NCBI GenBank assembly: GCA_965247975.1
Contig: OZ252050.1
Coordinates: forward strand, 2,356,001 to 2,420,000
DNA: 64,000 bases
Source of the DNA: Taishania sp965247975
Lineage (GTDB): Bacteria > Bacteroidota > Bacteroidia > Flavobacteriales_D > Crocinitomicaceae
Direction: 5' to 3'
Both the position numbers and the translations under genes were made by a program. The notes under the pieces were generated by a model, which did not search any database, was not told where the DNA came from, and was given only the letters and a program-made list of their open reading frames with translations. Shown here piece after piece: positions 25,686 to 35,095 of this stretch; the stretch's first letter is position 1, and the number at the start of each line of letters is the position of its first letter.

Positions 25686-27686
25686 CTATTTGAATTTCAT
25701 TTTTTGAATTCGCCCAGAATTCAAAATTGCTAAAAGAGCAACACCGACATCTGCGAAAACTGCCTCCCACATCGTTGCTAAACCTCCTGCTCCTAAAGCA
25801 AGAACGATGGCCTTAACTGAAAAAGCTAAAACAATGTTTTGCCAAACGATTTGTTTTGTTGCTTTTCCGATGGAAATTGCCGTTGCAATTTTTGAGGGAT
25901 GGTCGGTTTGAATAATCACATCAGCTGTTTCTATTGCTGCATCAGTGCCCAATCCTCCCATCGCAATTCCAACATCACTTAAGGCTAAAACCGGAGCATC
26001 ATTGATACCGTCACCGACAAATGCAATGACTCTCGACTTGTCTTGTTTCAGTTCTTCCACTTTCTCAACTTTATTTTCGGGTAATAAATTTCCGAATGCT
26101 TTTTCAATACCTAATTTGGTTGCAACATCCGAAACAACTGCCTGTTTATCTCCTGAAAGCATGATCGTTTCAATTGACATTGATTTCAAATCCTGAATAG
26201 CTTTTCCGGCATCTTCTTTTATTTCATCTGAAACAGTAATAAAACCAACAAACTTATTGTTTAGAGCAACCAATACGATGCTATCCACGATTTCATCAAT
26301 AGACTCAGGATAAATAACATTGAACTTTTTAAGCAATTTGGAATTACCAGCAAGAATTGTTTCGCTATTTAATGTGCCTTTTAAACCATGACCGGAGATT
26401 TCTTCGACTGAGCTGATTGAAAAACGTTCACCTTGATCCATGGATTCTGCAACTATCGCTTTTGCTATTGGATGGGTCGAATTCTTTTCAATTGCTGCTA
26501 CCATGGATAAAAACTCTTCTTCTTCATATTTTTCAGATTGCACTTTCTGAACCTTGAATACACCTTTGGTAAGAGTACCTGTTTTATCCATCACCACTGT
26601 ATTTACTTTCGTCAACAGATCCAAATAATTAGATCCTTTAAAAAGTATTCCGTTTCGTGAAGCTGCTCCAATTCCACCAAAGTAACCTAGTGGAATTGAA
26701 ATAACCAAGGCGCAAGGACATGAGATTACAAGAAAAATGAGTGCTCTATACAACCAATCTAAAAAAACATAAGAGTCAACAAAAAAGTAGGGCAAAACGG
26801 TGAGTAATGTTGCTAAAAGAACAACAATTGGGGTATAAATCCGTGCAAATTTTCGAATGAATAACTCGGTTTGAGCCTTTCTGGCAGTTGCATTTTGAAC
26901 CATTTCCAGAATTCTGCTGATCGAACTATCTGAAAACTTTTTACTGACTTTAATTTCTATAACTTGTCCAATGTTTATCATTCCTGCTAGAACATTGTGA
27001 TCCTTGTAAATAGTGTCAGGAACACTTTCTCCTGTGAGCGCGGAGGTATTAAAACTTCCTTTTTCATTCAACAAAACACCGTCCAAGGGGATTTTTTCAC
27101 CGGAACGAACCTGAATTGTTTCACCTATTTGCACTGTTTCGGGATGAACTATTTCAGTTTGATTATTACGGATTACCGTTGCTGATTCGGGACGGATATC
27201 CAACAAAGCTTTAATGTTTCCTTTTGCTCGTTTAACGGCTGCAGACTGAAATAATTCACCAATTGTATAAAAGAGCATCACTGCAACTCCTTCTGGATAT
27301 TCTCCAATTGCAAATGCGCCAATGGTTGCTATTCCCATTAAAAAGAATTCAGAAAAGACATCTTTTCTAAGAATTGCTTTACCAGCATCAATTAACACAG
27401 GTATTCCTACGGGTAAATAGGCAACACCATACCAAACAAGACGCACATAATGGTTGAACCAGGATTGTTCAATTAGATGATCCAAGGCTAAGGCAATCAT
27501 TAATAAGATGAAACTGACAATGGAAGGTAGATATTCTTTGAAATCATCCATCGTCATTTTTGATGAAAGTCCTTTCGCTTTCAATTTCTGTTCTGCCTCG
27601 AGATTGACTTTATCTTCCAACGAACAACAGGTGATATTCCCGTGATCATCGTAGGTGTGTTGATGGTTTGGATCTGTATTTATCAT
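25686..27686 (-). CDS. cadA: Heavy-metal translocating P-type ATPase (Zn/Cd/Pb type)
   Basis: P1B-type ATPase exporting divalent cations from the cytoplasm. The phosphorylated Asp is Asp367 in DKTGT. TGES (218-221) is the actuator loop, the membrane metal site is the CPC motif at Cys323-Pro324-Cys325, and GDGINDAPVLA follows near residue 557. The CPC-type membrane motif and the C-terminal pattern point to the Zn/Cd/Pb group (CadA/ZntA) rather than Cu. No folded HMA domain is seen at the N-terminus; instead there is a short His/Cys stretch (His8, His10, His15, Cys20, Cys21). Length, 666 aa, fits a form without an N-terminal metal domain. It lies in the metal island behind the Czc genes. Confidence 0.93.
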   Translation of the reverse strand: MINTDPNHQHTYDDHGNITCCSLEDKVNLEAEQKLKAKGLSSKMTMDDFKEYLPSIVSFILLMIALALDHLIEQSWFNHYVRLVWYGVAYLPVGIPVLIDAGKAILRKDVFSEFFLMGIATIGAFAIGEYPEGVAVMLFYTIGELFQSAAVKRAKGNIKALLDIRPESATVIRNNQTEIVHPETVQIGETIQVRSGEKIPLDGVLLNEKGSFNTSALTGESVPDTIYKDHNVLAGMINIGQVIEIKVSKKFSDSSISRILEMVQNATARKAQTELFIRKFARIYTPIVVLLATLLTVLPYFFVDSYVFLDWLYRALIFLVISCPCALVISIPLGYFGGIGAASRNGILFKGSNYLDLLTKVNTVVMDKTGTLTKGVFKVQKVQSEKYEEEEFLSMVAAIEKNSTHPIAKAIVAESMDQGERFSISSVEEISGHGLKGTLNSETILAGNSKLLKKFNVIYPESIDEIVDSIVLVALNNKFVGFITVSDEIKEDAGKAIQDLKSMSIETIMLSGDKQAVVSDVATKLGIEKAFGNLLPENKVEKVEELKQDKSRVIAFVGDGINDAPVLALSDVGIAMGGLGTDAAIETADVIIQTDHPSKIATAISIGKATKQIVWQNIVLAFSVKAIVLALGAGGLATMWEAVFADVGVALLAILNSGRIQKMKFK

Positions 27687-27701
27687 GGCGACTTTTTTTT
27701 A

Positions 27702-28985
27702 TTAATGCGCATGACCTCCGCCACCTTCAGACTTCATCAAATGACTCTGTATGTAATAGGCGCCTTTCAACACAATTTGTGCGTGTGCTGGAATCGTTTG
27801 CAAAACAGTGACTTGAACAAAACCTAATTGGGTCGTTCCAGTTTTAACTTCAATTCTTTGGAAGTGAAATGATTTTCCATGTTCTTCTTCATGTGCAGGT
27901 TCTTCTTCATGATCGTGACCATCGTCATGTGAATGTCCTTCTGCGTGATCGTGTCCTTCTTCATGATTATCCTCTTCTTCTGATTCTTCTAAGACGAAAA
28001 TAAATTCGCGACCATCGGCTTTTACGACTGCATCCACAGGAACCGCTTTTACAGAATGAGTACCAACATTAATCAAAGCATTGACATACATTCCAGGTAT
28101 GAGGGTTTGTTGTTCATTGGTGATATCCGCATGAACCGCTACCGATTTTGTTTCATTCTCGAATGCTTTTCCGATGCTAAATACCTTTCCTTGAATCTCG
28201 GTATTGTCCTGGTTGGTTAAAACGAAATTGATGGTTTGTCCAACTTTCACTTTTTGCAGGTCTTTTTCATAAACCAATAGATCCACATGCATTTTAGAAT
28301 TATCAACAATACTAAAAAGCACTTGACCTGGCTCTGCATTTGTTCCAATTTTAACATTCACATCTGTAATATATCCGCTGATTGGCGCAGTGATAGCCAT
28401 TGAAGAAGTGGCGTTTTCAGAACTGCTTAAATTCATAGTATTCATCTGTTTTTTTAATGAATTAAAACGAGCCTTTTCAACCTCATATTCTGATTTGGCT
28501 TTTTGCAGTACTTTTTTAGAATTTGCATTTCCTTCATTCAAGGATTTTTGTCGCTCATACTCTAGTGTAAGCAATTCTAGATTACTTTTTGAGGTTAAAT
28601 AGGCCTCTTGAATTTTTGTGAATTCAAGATTTTCAATAATGGCTAAGGTTTGACCTTCCTTTACAAATTGCCCCTCAATGATGCTGATTTTTTTAATAAT
28701 ACCACCAAGTAAAACCGATACATCTGCTTGATTTTGAGGAGGCAGTTTGGTGTATCCATTTGCATTGATTACTTCACTCAAATTCTTCATTGCAAAATCG
28801 CCTAACACTATCCCAGAGGCTTTGTATTGAGCTTCATTCAATTCGACTTCTTTTACTGTCGATTCAGCATGTTCTTCTTTCGGTTCTTCCGTACTTTCAG
28901 AAGAACCACAAGACACTATGCCAACGAGTAATCCGGAAACAATGATCGCGGAAATTACTTTTCTATTTTTTATTTTTAAAAACAT
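27702..28985 (-). CDS. czcB: RND efflux periplasmic adaptor (CzcB-like), His-rich
   Basis: Membrane-fusion protein of a CzcCBA pump. It has a lipoprotein signal (VSCGSS, Cys about 27), then a Glu-rich linker, a biotinyl-lipoyl half near residues 85-120, a long coiled-coil hairpin (about 125-195), the second lipoyl half, and a beta barrel (about 235-300). Residues about 335-375 form a striking His/Asp/Glu run with many HDH and HEE words, which is likely to bind metal. The C-terminus also ends HAH. It is 15 bp from the ATPase gene and 10 bp from czcA, so the genes are co-transcribed. Length, 427 aa, is normal. Confidence 0.9.
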   Translation of the reverse strand: MFLKIKNRKVISAIIVSGLLVGIVSCGSSESTEEPKEEHAESTVKEVELNEAQYKASGIVLGDFAMKNLSEVINANGYTKLPPQNQADVSVLLGGIIKKISIIEGQFVKEGQTLAIIENLEFTKIQEAYLTSKSNLELLTLEYERQKSLNEGNANSKKVLQKAKSEYEVEKARFNSLKKQMNTMNLSSSENATSSMAITAPISGYITDVNVKIGTNAEPGQVLFSIVDNSKMHVDLLVYEKDLQKVKVGQTINFVLTNQDNTEIQGKVFSIGKAFENETKSVAVHADITNEQQTLIPGMYVNALINVGTHSVKAVPVDAVVKADGREFIFVLEESEEEDNHEEGHDHAEGHSHDDGHDHEEEPAHEEEHGKSFHFQRIEVKTGTTQLGFVQVTVLQTIPAHAQIVLKGAYYIQSHLMKSEGGGGHAH

Positions 28986-28995
28986 GGTCTTTCAA

Positions 28996-31900
28996 TTATT
29001 GATTTAATAAATATTGTAAGTTGATCACTGCCTGGTTGTGATTGTAAATCGACAGCAAGTAGTTTGAGTTGATCTCTAATACAGTTTGATATCCCTGTAG
29101 ATATTCAATGTATGAAATTTCACCTTCCGCATAATTTTTGTTTGCATTATCAGAAATGATTGCTGCATTTTTCAAGGCAGTATTTTCATAGTATGAAATG
29201 GTTTCTCTTGCCAACTGCAATTCTTGAAGTTGCTGTTCAAATTGCATATGAAGTTCATTCGACAATTGAGAAGCCTGACTTTCCTGTATTTGAACAGTGG
29301 TCTGAGCCGCTCGATTTTTTGCGACATAGGAGCCTGCAAAAATAGGAATGGAGACTCCAAGCGTTAAACCTTGAAAGCGAGGTGTACCATCATAATTGAT
29401 AATTTGACCGTTCACTTCCTGAACACCTGTTAAGGATTGAATAAAGTAACCAACTTTCAAATCAGGAAACATCATTGATTTCTCTGCATTTAGCCCAGCC
29501 ATGGCAATTTTCACATTTTCCAAGGCCAATGCCAATGCAGGATTTTGATTTAGTGCAGAACTATCTGTTACCTGAATACTTGGAATCACCGTAAAAGGTT
29601 GTTCAGCAATTGTAAAGTCTGTTTCCAGTTTCAACAATGTTCTGATATTCAACTTTTCATTTCTGATCGCCAGAGCATTCTGTCTTTTCAACTTTTGCAA
29701 TTCCTGCAATTTGGTTTCAGCCGTGATTTTTTCCAGATTATTCACATCTCCAGTTTCGAAGCGCAAGGTTGAAGCCGCAACAAAATTTTGCAAGAGACTA
29801 TCTTGAACATTTAAGAGTTTTTCAAATTCAATCAAATACAGCAAATGATTCCATGATTGTCTGATTTCATAAACCAAACGAACTTTATGGGATTCCAATT
29901 GAATTTCACTTCCTTTGATACTGGCATCAATCAATTGTTTTTTTGCAGCAATTTGAAATGGATTTATGCCTTGAGAAATCGAATAATTCTGATCAAATTT
30001 CCCAGTATTGTATTGCCCAAGCATCGCCCCCAATTCGGTTTTTGGCAACTCAAATGCGGTTCCTTTCAATTGAGTTTGGTATTGAATATTCAATTCTGCT
30101 TGTTGAATCGAGTAATTGTTCTTTAAACCATACTCTATTGCACTTTCCAAATTCAACGTTGGTTCGTTTTGTGCAATTGATGAAGATGAGATTGAAACCA
30201 GGAAAAGAGTTGTTATGACTGATAATTTAGCCTTTTTACTTGGTTTAACACCTTTTTCAAAATAGATGTATAAAATGGGTAAAACTATCAATGTTAAGAG
30301 TGTAGCGGTAATTAATCCCCCAATTACTACGGTTGCCAGTGGTTTTTGCACTTCAGCACCTGCAGAATTGCTTAATGCCATTGGTAAAAATCCAAGTGAA
30401 GCAACTGCTGCCGTTAAAAGCACAGGTCTGAGTCTCACTTTTGTACCTTCAAAAACTCTGTCTTCTACTGATGTCATACCTTCAGATTTAAGTTGATTAA
30501 AATATCCAATTAGAACAATTCCATTTAAAACCGCCACTCCAAATAGTGCAATAAATCCTACACCTGCAGAAATACTAAATGGCATGTCTCTTAACCATAA
30601 TGCAAAAACACCCCCAATCGCAGACAAGGGAATTGCAGTAAAAATCAACAAAGATTGTTTCATGGATTTAAACGTAAAAAATAACAAAATGAAAATCAGC
30701 AAGAGTGCAATGGGAACTGCTATCGATAATCTAGCAGTCGCTTCAACCAGATTTTCAAACTGACCTCCATACGTAATGTAATAGCCTGATGGCAATTTCA
30801 GTTTTTTATCCAATTTTGTTTGAATTTCCTCCACAACACTTTTCACATCCCTTCCTCGAACATTGAAACCAACAACAATTCTTCGTTTTCCATCTTCGCG
30901 GCTAATTTGCATTGGTCCGGGTTCGTAACTGATATCTGCCACTTGCTCCAAAGGAATTTGACTTCCTGATGGAAGCGTAATGAACAATGTCTTTAAATTT
31001 GAAATATCACTTCTGCTGTCTGAATCCAGGCGCAACACAAGATCGAACCGCTTTTCACCTTCGTACACAACTCCTGCTTTAGATCCTGCAAAGCCAATTC
31101 GAATAACGCTATTCAGATCACCAACATTTAAACCATACAGCGCAAGTTTATCGAAATTGTAACGAACAGTAATTTGAGGTAAACCTGCAACTCGTTCAGC
31201 TTTCGCATCAGCCACACCTTCTATACTATTGATAATATTCAAGGCTTCATCCCCTTTACTAACGAGCATATCCAAATCTTCCCCAAAAATTTTAACCGCT
31301 ACATCGCTGCGCACACCAGTCATTAGTTCATTGAAACGCATTTGAATGGGTTGGGAAAATTCAGTTGTTGCTCCAGGAATATCACTCAATGCTTCTTCCA
31401 TCTTTTCCATCAATGCTTCTTTGGTTTCAGCTGATGTCCATTCGCTTTTATCCTTCAACAAAATGATCATATCTCCTGCCTCCATTGGCATTGGATCCGT
31501 TGGAATTTCAGCACTACCAATTTTAGTGACGATCATTTTAACTTCCGGAAAGCGCTCTTTCAGTATTTTTTCAGCCTTAGTTGTCGATTCAATTTCCTGA
31601 GACAATGAACTTCCCGAAGCAATGATCAAGTGAGTAGCGATGTCTCCCTCGTCTAGGGTTGGAATGAATTCTCCTCCCATTCGATTGAAAACAAGCAATG
31701 CAAACACAAATAGAGCAAATGCTGCACCGACTACCAAACCTTTTACTTTTAACGATTTTTGAAGGAAAGGTTTGTAAATACGTTGTGCTCCATCAATTAA
31801 TTTATCACTGAAATTCTTTTTATGACCTGTTTGTTTTTTAAGTACTAATGCAGACATCATTGGAACATAGGTCAAGGAAAGTAGAAATGCGCCTAAAATT

Positions 31901-33348
31901 GCGAACGAAACGGTTTGTGCCATTGGTCCAAACATTTTACCTTCTATTCCTACCAATGCAAGAATCGGCAAGTAAACGATAAGGATGATTATTTCTCCAA
32001 ATGCGGCGCTGCTTCTGATTTTTGAAGAAGCCTGATATACCTCATCGTTCATTTGTTCAGCAGTTAGCACTTTTGTTTCTTTTGACACTTGTAAACGGTG
32101 TATAATTGCTTCCACTATGATCACTGCACCATCTACGATCAATCCAAAGTCAATTGCTCCTAAACTCATTAGGTTTCCAGATACTCCAAAAAGGTGCATC
32201 ATTGAAACTGCGAAGAGCAAAGAGAGTGGAATTACAGATGCTACAACAAGTCCTGCTCGCCAATTTCCTAAAAGCAAAACAAGAATGAAAATAACGATCA
32301 ATGCACCTTCAATCAAATTCGTTTGAACTGTGCCTATGGCTTTATTCACCAATTTAGTTCGATCCATAAACGCTTCGATTTCGACTCCCTCCGGAAGTGA
32401 TTTTTTGATCTGTTCCATTTTTAGCTTTACGCCCTCAACAACCTCTGCAGAGTTTTCGCCTTTCAGCATCATGGCCATACCACTCACTTCTTCACCTTTA
32501 CCATCTTTCGTTACAGCACCAAAACGTATGCTACTACCCATTTGAACCTTCGCAACATCACGGATTAAAACTGGAATTCCATTTTGGTTTTTAACAACGA
32601 TCTTATTAATATCATTGATACTACTAACCATTCCAATTCCACGAATGAAATAAGCATATGGCTTTTTATCAATGTAGGCACCACCCGTATTTTCATTGTT
32701 CTTTTTTAGCGCCTCGAAAATTTCGGCTACTGTGGTATTCATACTCTTGAGTTTGTTTGGTTCAACAGCAATTTCATATTGCTTCAAACTTCCACCCAGG
32801 GTATTTACCTCTGCAACTCCAGGAGTGCCTAACAATTGAGGACGGATGATCCAATCCTGAATAGTTCTCAATTCAGTAGCATCGTATTTTTTCTCATAGC
32901 CCTTTTTCGGGAAAACGACATACTGGTAAATTTCCCCTAAACCCGTACTGACAGGAGCTATCTCGGGGCTTCCAATGCCCTCAGGTATTGAATTCTCAGC
33001 TTCTTTCAGACGTTCATTAATCTGAGTTCTTGCCCAGTAAATATCAACATCTTCCTCAAAAACTACAGTTACAACACTTAGTCCGAAGCGACTAATTGAG
33101 CGCAGTTCCACGATATTAGGAATTGGCTTAACCGCCAACTCGATTGGATAGGTGATGAACTGTTCTACTTCTTGTGTTGCAAGTGTTGGTGAGGAAGTAA
33201 TTATTTGAACTTGATTGTTCGTAATATCGGGCAAAGCATCGATTGGTAGTTTACTCAATGAATAAGTTCCTACAGCAATTAACGCTACTGTGAATAAACC
33301 AATAATGAATTTATTCTTTATACTAAAATGAATGACTTTATCTAACAT
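28996..33348 (-). CDS. czcA: CzcA-type RND efflux pump fused to a CzcC/TolC-like outer-membrane protein
   Basis: A heavy-metal RND proton antiporter. I start at ATG 33348 (MLDKVIHFSIKNK), the normal start of this family; the frame runs on to 33426 but that stretch has no family similarity. The first about 1040 residues are CzcA-like: TM4 reads DFGLIVDGAVIIVE, with Asp400, Asp406 and Glu413 in the positions used by CzcA for Zn/Co/Cd. From about residue 1060 a TolC-like outer-membrane factor follows, with its own signal-like stretch (LFLVSISSSSIAQ) just before LNLESAIEYGLKNN. Total length is 1450 aa. Fusions of this kind occur in Bacteroidota. It is part of the island operon. Confidence 0.93.
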   Translation of the reverse strand: MLDKVIHFSIKNKFIIGLFTVALIAVGTYSLSKLPIDALPDITNNQVQIITSSPTLATQEVEQFITYPIELAVKPIPNIVELRSISRFGLSVVTVVFEEDVDIYWARTQINERLKEAENSIPEGIGSPEIAPVSTGLGEIYQYVVFPKKGYEKKYDATELRTIQDWIIRPQLLGTPGVAEVNTLGGSLKQYEIAVEPNKLKSMNTTVAEIFEALKKNNENTGGAYIDKKPYAYFIRGIGMVSSINDINKIVVKNQNGIPVLIRDVAKVQMGSSIRFGAVTKDGKGEEVSGMAMMLKGENSAEVVEGVKLKMEQIKKSLPEGVEIEAFMDRTKLVNKAIGTVQTNLIEGALIVIFILVLLLGNWRAGLVVASVIPLSLLFAVSMMHLFGVSGNLMSLGAIDFGLIVDGAVIIVEAIIHRLQVSKETKVLTAEQMNDEVYQASSKIRSSAAFGEIIILIVYLPILALVGIEGKMFGPMAQTVSFAILGAFLLSLTYVPMMSALVLKKQTGHKKNFSDKLIDGAQRIYKPFLQKSLKVKGLVVGAAFALFVFALLVFNRMGGEFIPTLDEGDIATHLIIASGSSLSQEIESTTKAEKILKERFPEVKMIVTKIGSAEIPTDPMPMEAGDMIILLKDKSEWTSAETKEALMEKMEEALSDIPGATTEFSQPIQMRFNELMTGVRSDVAVKIFGEDLDMLVSKGDEALNIINSIEGVADAKAERVAGLPQITVRYNFDKLALYGLNVGDLNSVIRIGFAGSKAGVVYEGEKRFDLVLRLDSDSRSDISNLKTLFITLPSGSQIPLEQVADISYEPGPMQISREDGKRRIVVGFNVRGRDVKSVVEEIQTKLDKKLKLPSGYYITYGGQFENLVEATARLSIAVPIALLLIFILLFFTFKSMKQSLLIFTAIPLSAIGGVFALWLRDMPFSISAGVGFIALFGVAVLNGIVLIGYFNQLKSEGMTSVEDRVFEGTKVRLRPVLLTAAVASLGFLPMALSNSAGAEVQKPLATVVIGGLITATLLTLIVLPILYIYFEKGVKPSKKAKLSVITTLFLVSISSSSIAQNEPTLNLESAIEYGLKNNYSIQQAELNIQYQTQLKGTAFELPKTELGAMLGQYNTGKFDQNYSISQGINPFQIAAKKQLIDASIKGSEIQLESHKVRLVYEIRQSWNHLLYLIEFEKLLNVQDSLLQNFVAASTLRFETGDVNNLEKITAETKLQELQKLKRQNALAIRNEKLNIRTLLKLETDFTIAEQPFTVIPSIQVTDSSALNQNPALALALENVKIAMAGLNAEKSMMFPDLKVGYFIQSLTGVQEVNGQIINYDGTPRFQGLTLGVSIPIFAGSYVAKNRAAQTTVQIQESQASQLSNELHMQFEQQLQELQLARETISYYENTALKNAAIISDNANKNYAEGEISYIEYLQGYQTVLEINSNYLLSIYNHNQAVINLQYLLNQ

Positions 33349-33451
33349 TTGAAATAAATTAATCACAATAAATAACGCATTCCGCATCAAGAATTTTTCA
33401 TCAAGTGCAGATGCCAGTTGTTTCAAGTCAGAACTTGAAATCTATTTGTGA

Positions 33452-33847
33452 TTATGCTATTTTAGGCGGTTGCCAAATAGCGGAATTGAATTCTGATGTG
33501 CAGAATTGATACCTTGGGAATGATGATAAACGTTCATCTATCACGCTTTCATTTCTTTCAATTTCAATTGGAATTATCGTTTCAGAAACAAACAAGGTCA
33601 GTGATGCAGATACATGATCATGAGTGAGTGGACAATGATCTTCTTCATGTTGAGCATCTGTTTCGTCATGAACTCCATTTATGTGTTCAACTACAAAATC
33701 TTTGAAACTTAATTGATGGTGCTCGTCGTTGTGATGGTTGTAGTGTTCAATGAATTCAGGGACAAAAGTGATCAGATGCGCTAATTCGGATGGAAACGAA
33801 ATTCCAGCGATGAACAAGCAAACCAATATCTTTTTAATCCATGTCAT
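33452..33847 (-). CDS. His-rich secreted protein of the metal-efflux operon
   Basis: 131 residues starting at ATG 33847 (MTWIKKILVCLF); the longer frame to 33913 adds a poor N-terminus. A signal peptide is followed by two His-rich patches, HYNHHNDEHHQ near residue 36 and DETDAQHEEDHCPLTHDH near residue 60, and no further recognisable domain. Small His-rich periplasmic proteins are often placed before czcCBA genes in Bacteroidota and may buffer or sense Zn/Cd. It lies about 100 bp upstream of czcA on the same strand. Function is inferred from composition and position only. Confidence 0.7.
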   Translation of the reverse strand: MTWIKKILVCLFIAGISFPSELAHLITFVPEFIEHYNHHNDEHHQLSFKDFVVEHINGVHDETDAQHEEDHCPLTHDHVSASLTLFVSETIIPIEIERNESVIDERLSSFPRYQFCTSEFNSAIWQPPKIA

Positions 33848-34022
33848 TGAAAACAAATGTAGTAAAAAAAACTTAGAGCAAAATTCAGTTATTGATTCAT
33901 CAAATCCCATCAAATTTTCACGATTTCATACTCTATATGCTCTTAACATATTCTCTATGGTAAGTTGAACATAACCCTAAATTATTGATTTAAACGGTGT
34001 GTATATCACATTTATAATCAAT

Positions 34023-34502
34023 CTAGTACAAAGAATATGAATGGTGCTTCATGAACGCTTCCACTTTGTTCTTGGTAATCTTGTAGCGTGATAATGTTTT
34101 GGCCACAACCTTCCCAATCTTAACCATTTCACCCATTTTGAGATTGTGATAGTCAAATGCTTCAAGGATGGTTTTAACGTTTGCATTCTCCTTAATCCCG
34201 AGAAACTTGTTTTTGAGATCGTTTGGAGTACATACTATACCTCGCGCATGGCGTTCAAGGAAATCCTGAATGATGGAATTCTTTGCTCGATCGAGATAGG
34301 CATTGATCAATTGGGCATTCTCTGCAGTTTGCCTTACTCGTAAAATTTTGGGATCCCATTGAGTTACTTTCACACAATGAGTGGTGCCGATTTCAGTCTT
34401 CAATCCATCGACAAAAATGCGGATGAAAATTTGCGCTTTCCCTTCTTTCATGCGTTGTTCGTTGATACGAATTCGCACATTCAATTTTTGATTTTGTTTC
34501 AT
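34023..34502 (-). pseudogene. Truncated tyrosine recombinase/integrase (N-terminal part)
   Basis: 159 residues corresponding to the N-terminal half of Bacteroidota phage/transposon-type integrases: an Arm-DNA-binding domain (about residues 4-85, with RIFVDGLKTEIGT and WDPKILRVR) and the beginning of a SAM-like core-binding domain (about 100-155, ILEAFDYHNLKMG). The catalytic domain with the R...HxxR...Y residues is absent, and the frame ends after SYSLY. Full-length relatives have about 400 residues. It lies about 300 bp inside the tRNA-Lys att site, the usual place for the integrase of a tRNA-inserted element, so the loss of the catalytic part explains why the island cannot move on its own. 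Confidence 0.82.
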
Positions 34503-34804
34503 GATTCACATGTTTTTAAAAAATGAGTTGTGAATCGTTTCTTTCATAGCGGTAAAATCCTTGTCAACAAGGACTAAATTGCGTTAAAACCGACAAAACA
34601 GAAAGCTCTGAATCGTAGTCACCATATGTGATTCACGTAATTATTGTCAACAAAAATGAAGAAAAAAATCTGTTGACAGCTATGTTGACAAATTGGTTGT
34701 TTTTGATTGATTTTGTTTGTTGTCAAAGTCAAGTCGTCAAGCATTAAATTCCGTGTGTTTTGGGGCTAAATGAAAAAAGCCTCCTTAAAAAGGAGGCTTT
34801 CTTG
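34503..34804. other. Right island end: intergenic region with integrase-arm-like repeats
   Basis: This stretch of about 300 bp contains no gene. It carries several TTGTCAACAA/TGTTGACA words: near 34561 (TTGTCAACAAGG), near 34643 (TTGTCAACAA), at 34671 and at 34683. The last two form the 23-bp word that also occurs at 25121. The terminator for tRNA-Lys follows at its right end. Confidence 0.6.
34773..34800 (-). terminator. Terminator of tRNA-Lys
   Basis: AAAGCCTCCTT (34776-34786) pairs with AAGGAGGCTTT (34790-34800), and on the minus strand the stem is followed by a T-tract. It lies 4 bp after the tRNA 3' end and fits a Rho-independent terminator. Confidence 0.88.
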
Positions 34805-34877
34805 TGATCCCGCTGGGATTCGAACCCAGGACCCATACATTAAAAGTGTATTGCTCTACCAGCTGAGCTACGGAATC
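34805..34877 (-). tRNA. tRNA-Lys (anticodon TTT)
   Basis: On the minus strand the 73-nt sequence folds as a standard cloverleaf. The acceptor is GATTCCG with CGGGATC, then a D-arm GCTC/GAGC around AGCTGGTA, the anticodon stem ATACA/TGTAT with loop CTTTTAA (anticodon TTT), and a T-arm CTGGG/CCCAG around the TTCGAAT loop. The discriminator is A and no CCA is encoded. The 3' part is the attachment site of the metal island. Confidence 0.97.
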
Positions 34878-34909
34878 TAAAAACAATCAACAAATCCTGA
34901 TTGCGGGTG

Positions 34910-34917
34910 CAAAGATA
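34910..34917 (-). promoter_or_regulatory. -7 promoter element for tRNA-Lys
   Basis: CAAAGATA on the plus strand reads TATCTTTG on the minus strand, which matches TAnnTTTG. It lies about 33 bp before the tRNA 5' end, consistent with a short leader. No clear -33 box is seen. Confidence 0.5.
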
Positions 34918-35095
34918 GTGGTTAATTTCTTTTCTACAAGTGATTTTATTCTTTTTTTATTTTCTTTAATCACATCAAATTATAACTGACTGATTTTTAA
35001 GTAAATTAATTCGTCTTTTTGCTGTGAAATTGCTTTTCCAAAACGAACTAATTCTCAAATGAACATAATTCAAGTAATTTTCTTTTCTTTGTTTT

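Larger units (their letters stand above)
25025..34818. mobile_element. Probable tRNA-Lys integrated heavy-metal resistance island (~9.8 kb)
   Basis: The right end is the 3' part of tRNA-Lys (34804-34818, GTGATCCCGCTGGGA). The left end repeats the same 15 bp in the same orientation at 25025-25039, and again with one mismatch in 16 at 25046-25061. Just inside the right end lies a truncated tyrosine recombinase (34023-34502). A 23-bp word, CTGTTGACAG then two variable bases then ATGTTGACAAA, is found at 25121 and 34670, near both ends. The cargo is five heavy-metal genes on the minus strand. Together these fit an integrative element that lost its mobility. Confidence 0.72.

Noticed and set aside
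33349..33426. A longer N-terminus for CzcA
   Set aside because: The 26 added residues have no family resemblance. MLDKVIHFSI at 33348 is the usual start.
34023..34502. A functional integrase
   Set aside because: It ends before the catalytic domain, and the next 109 bp before the neighbouring gene cannot encode it.
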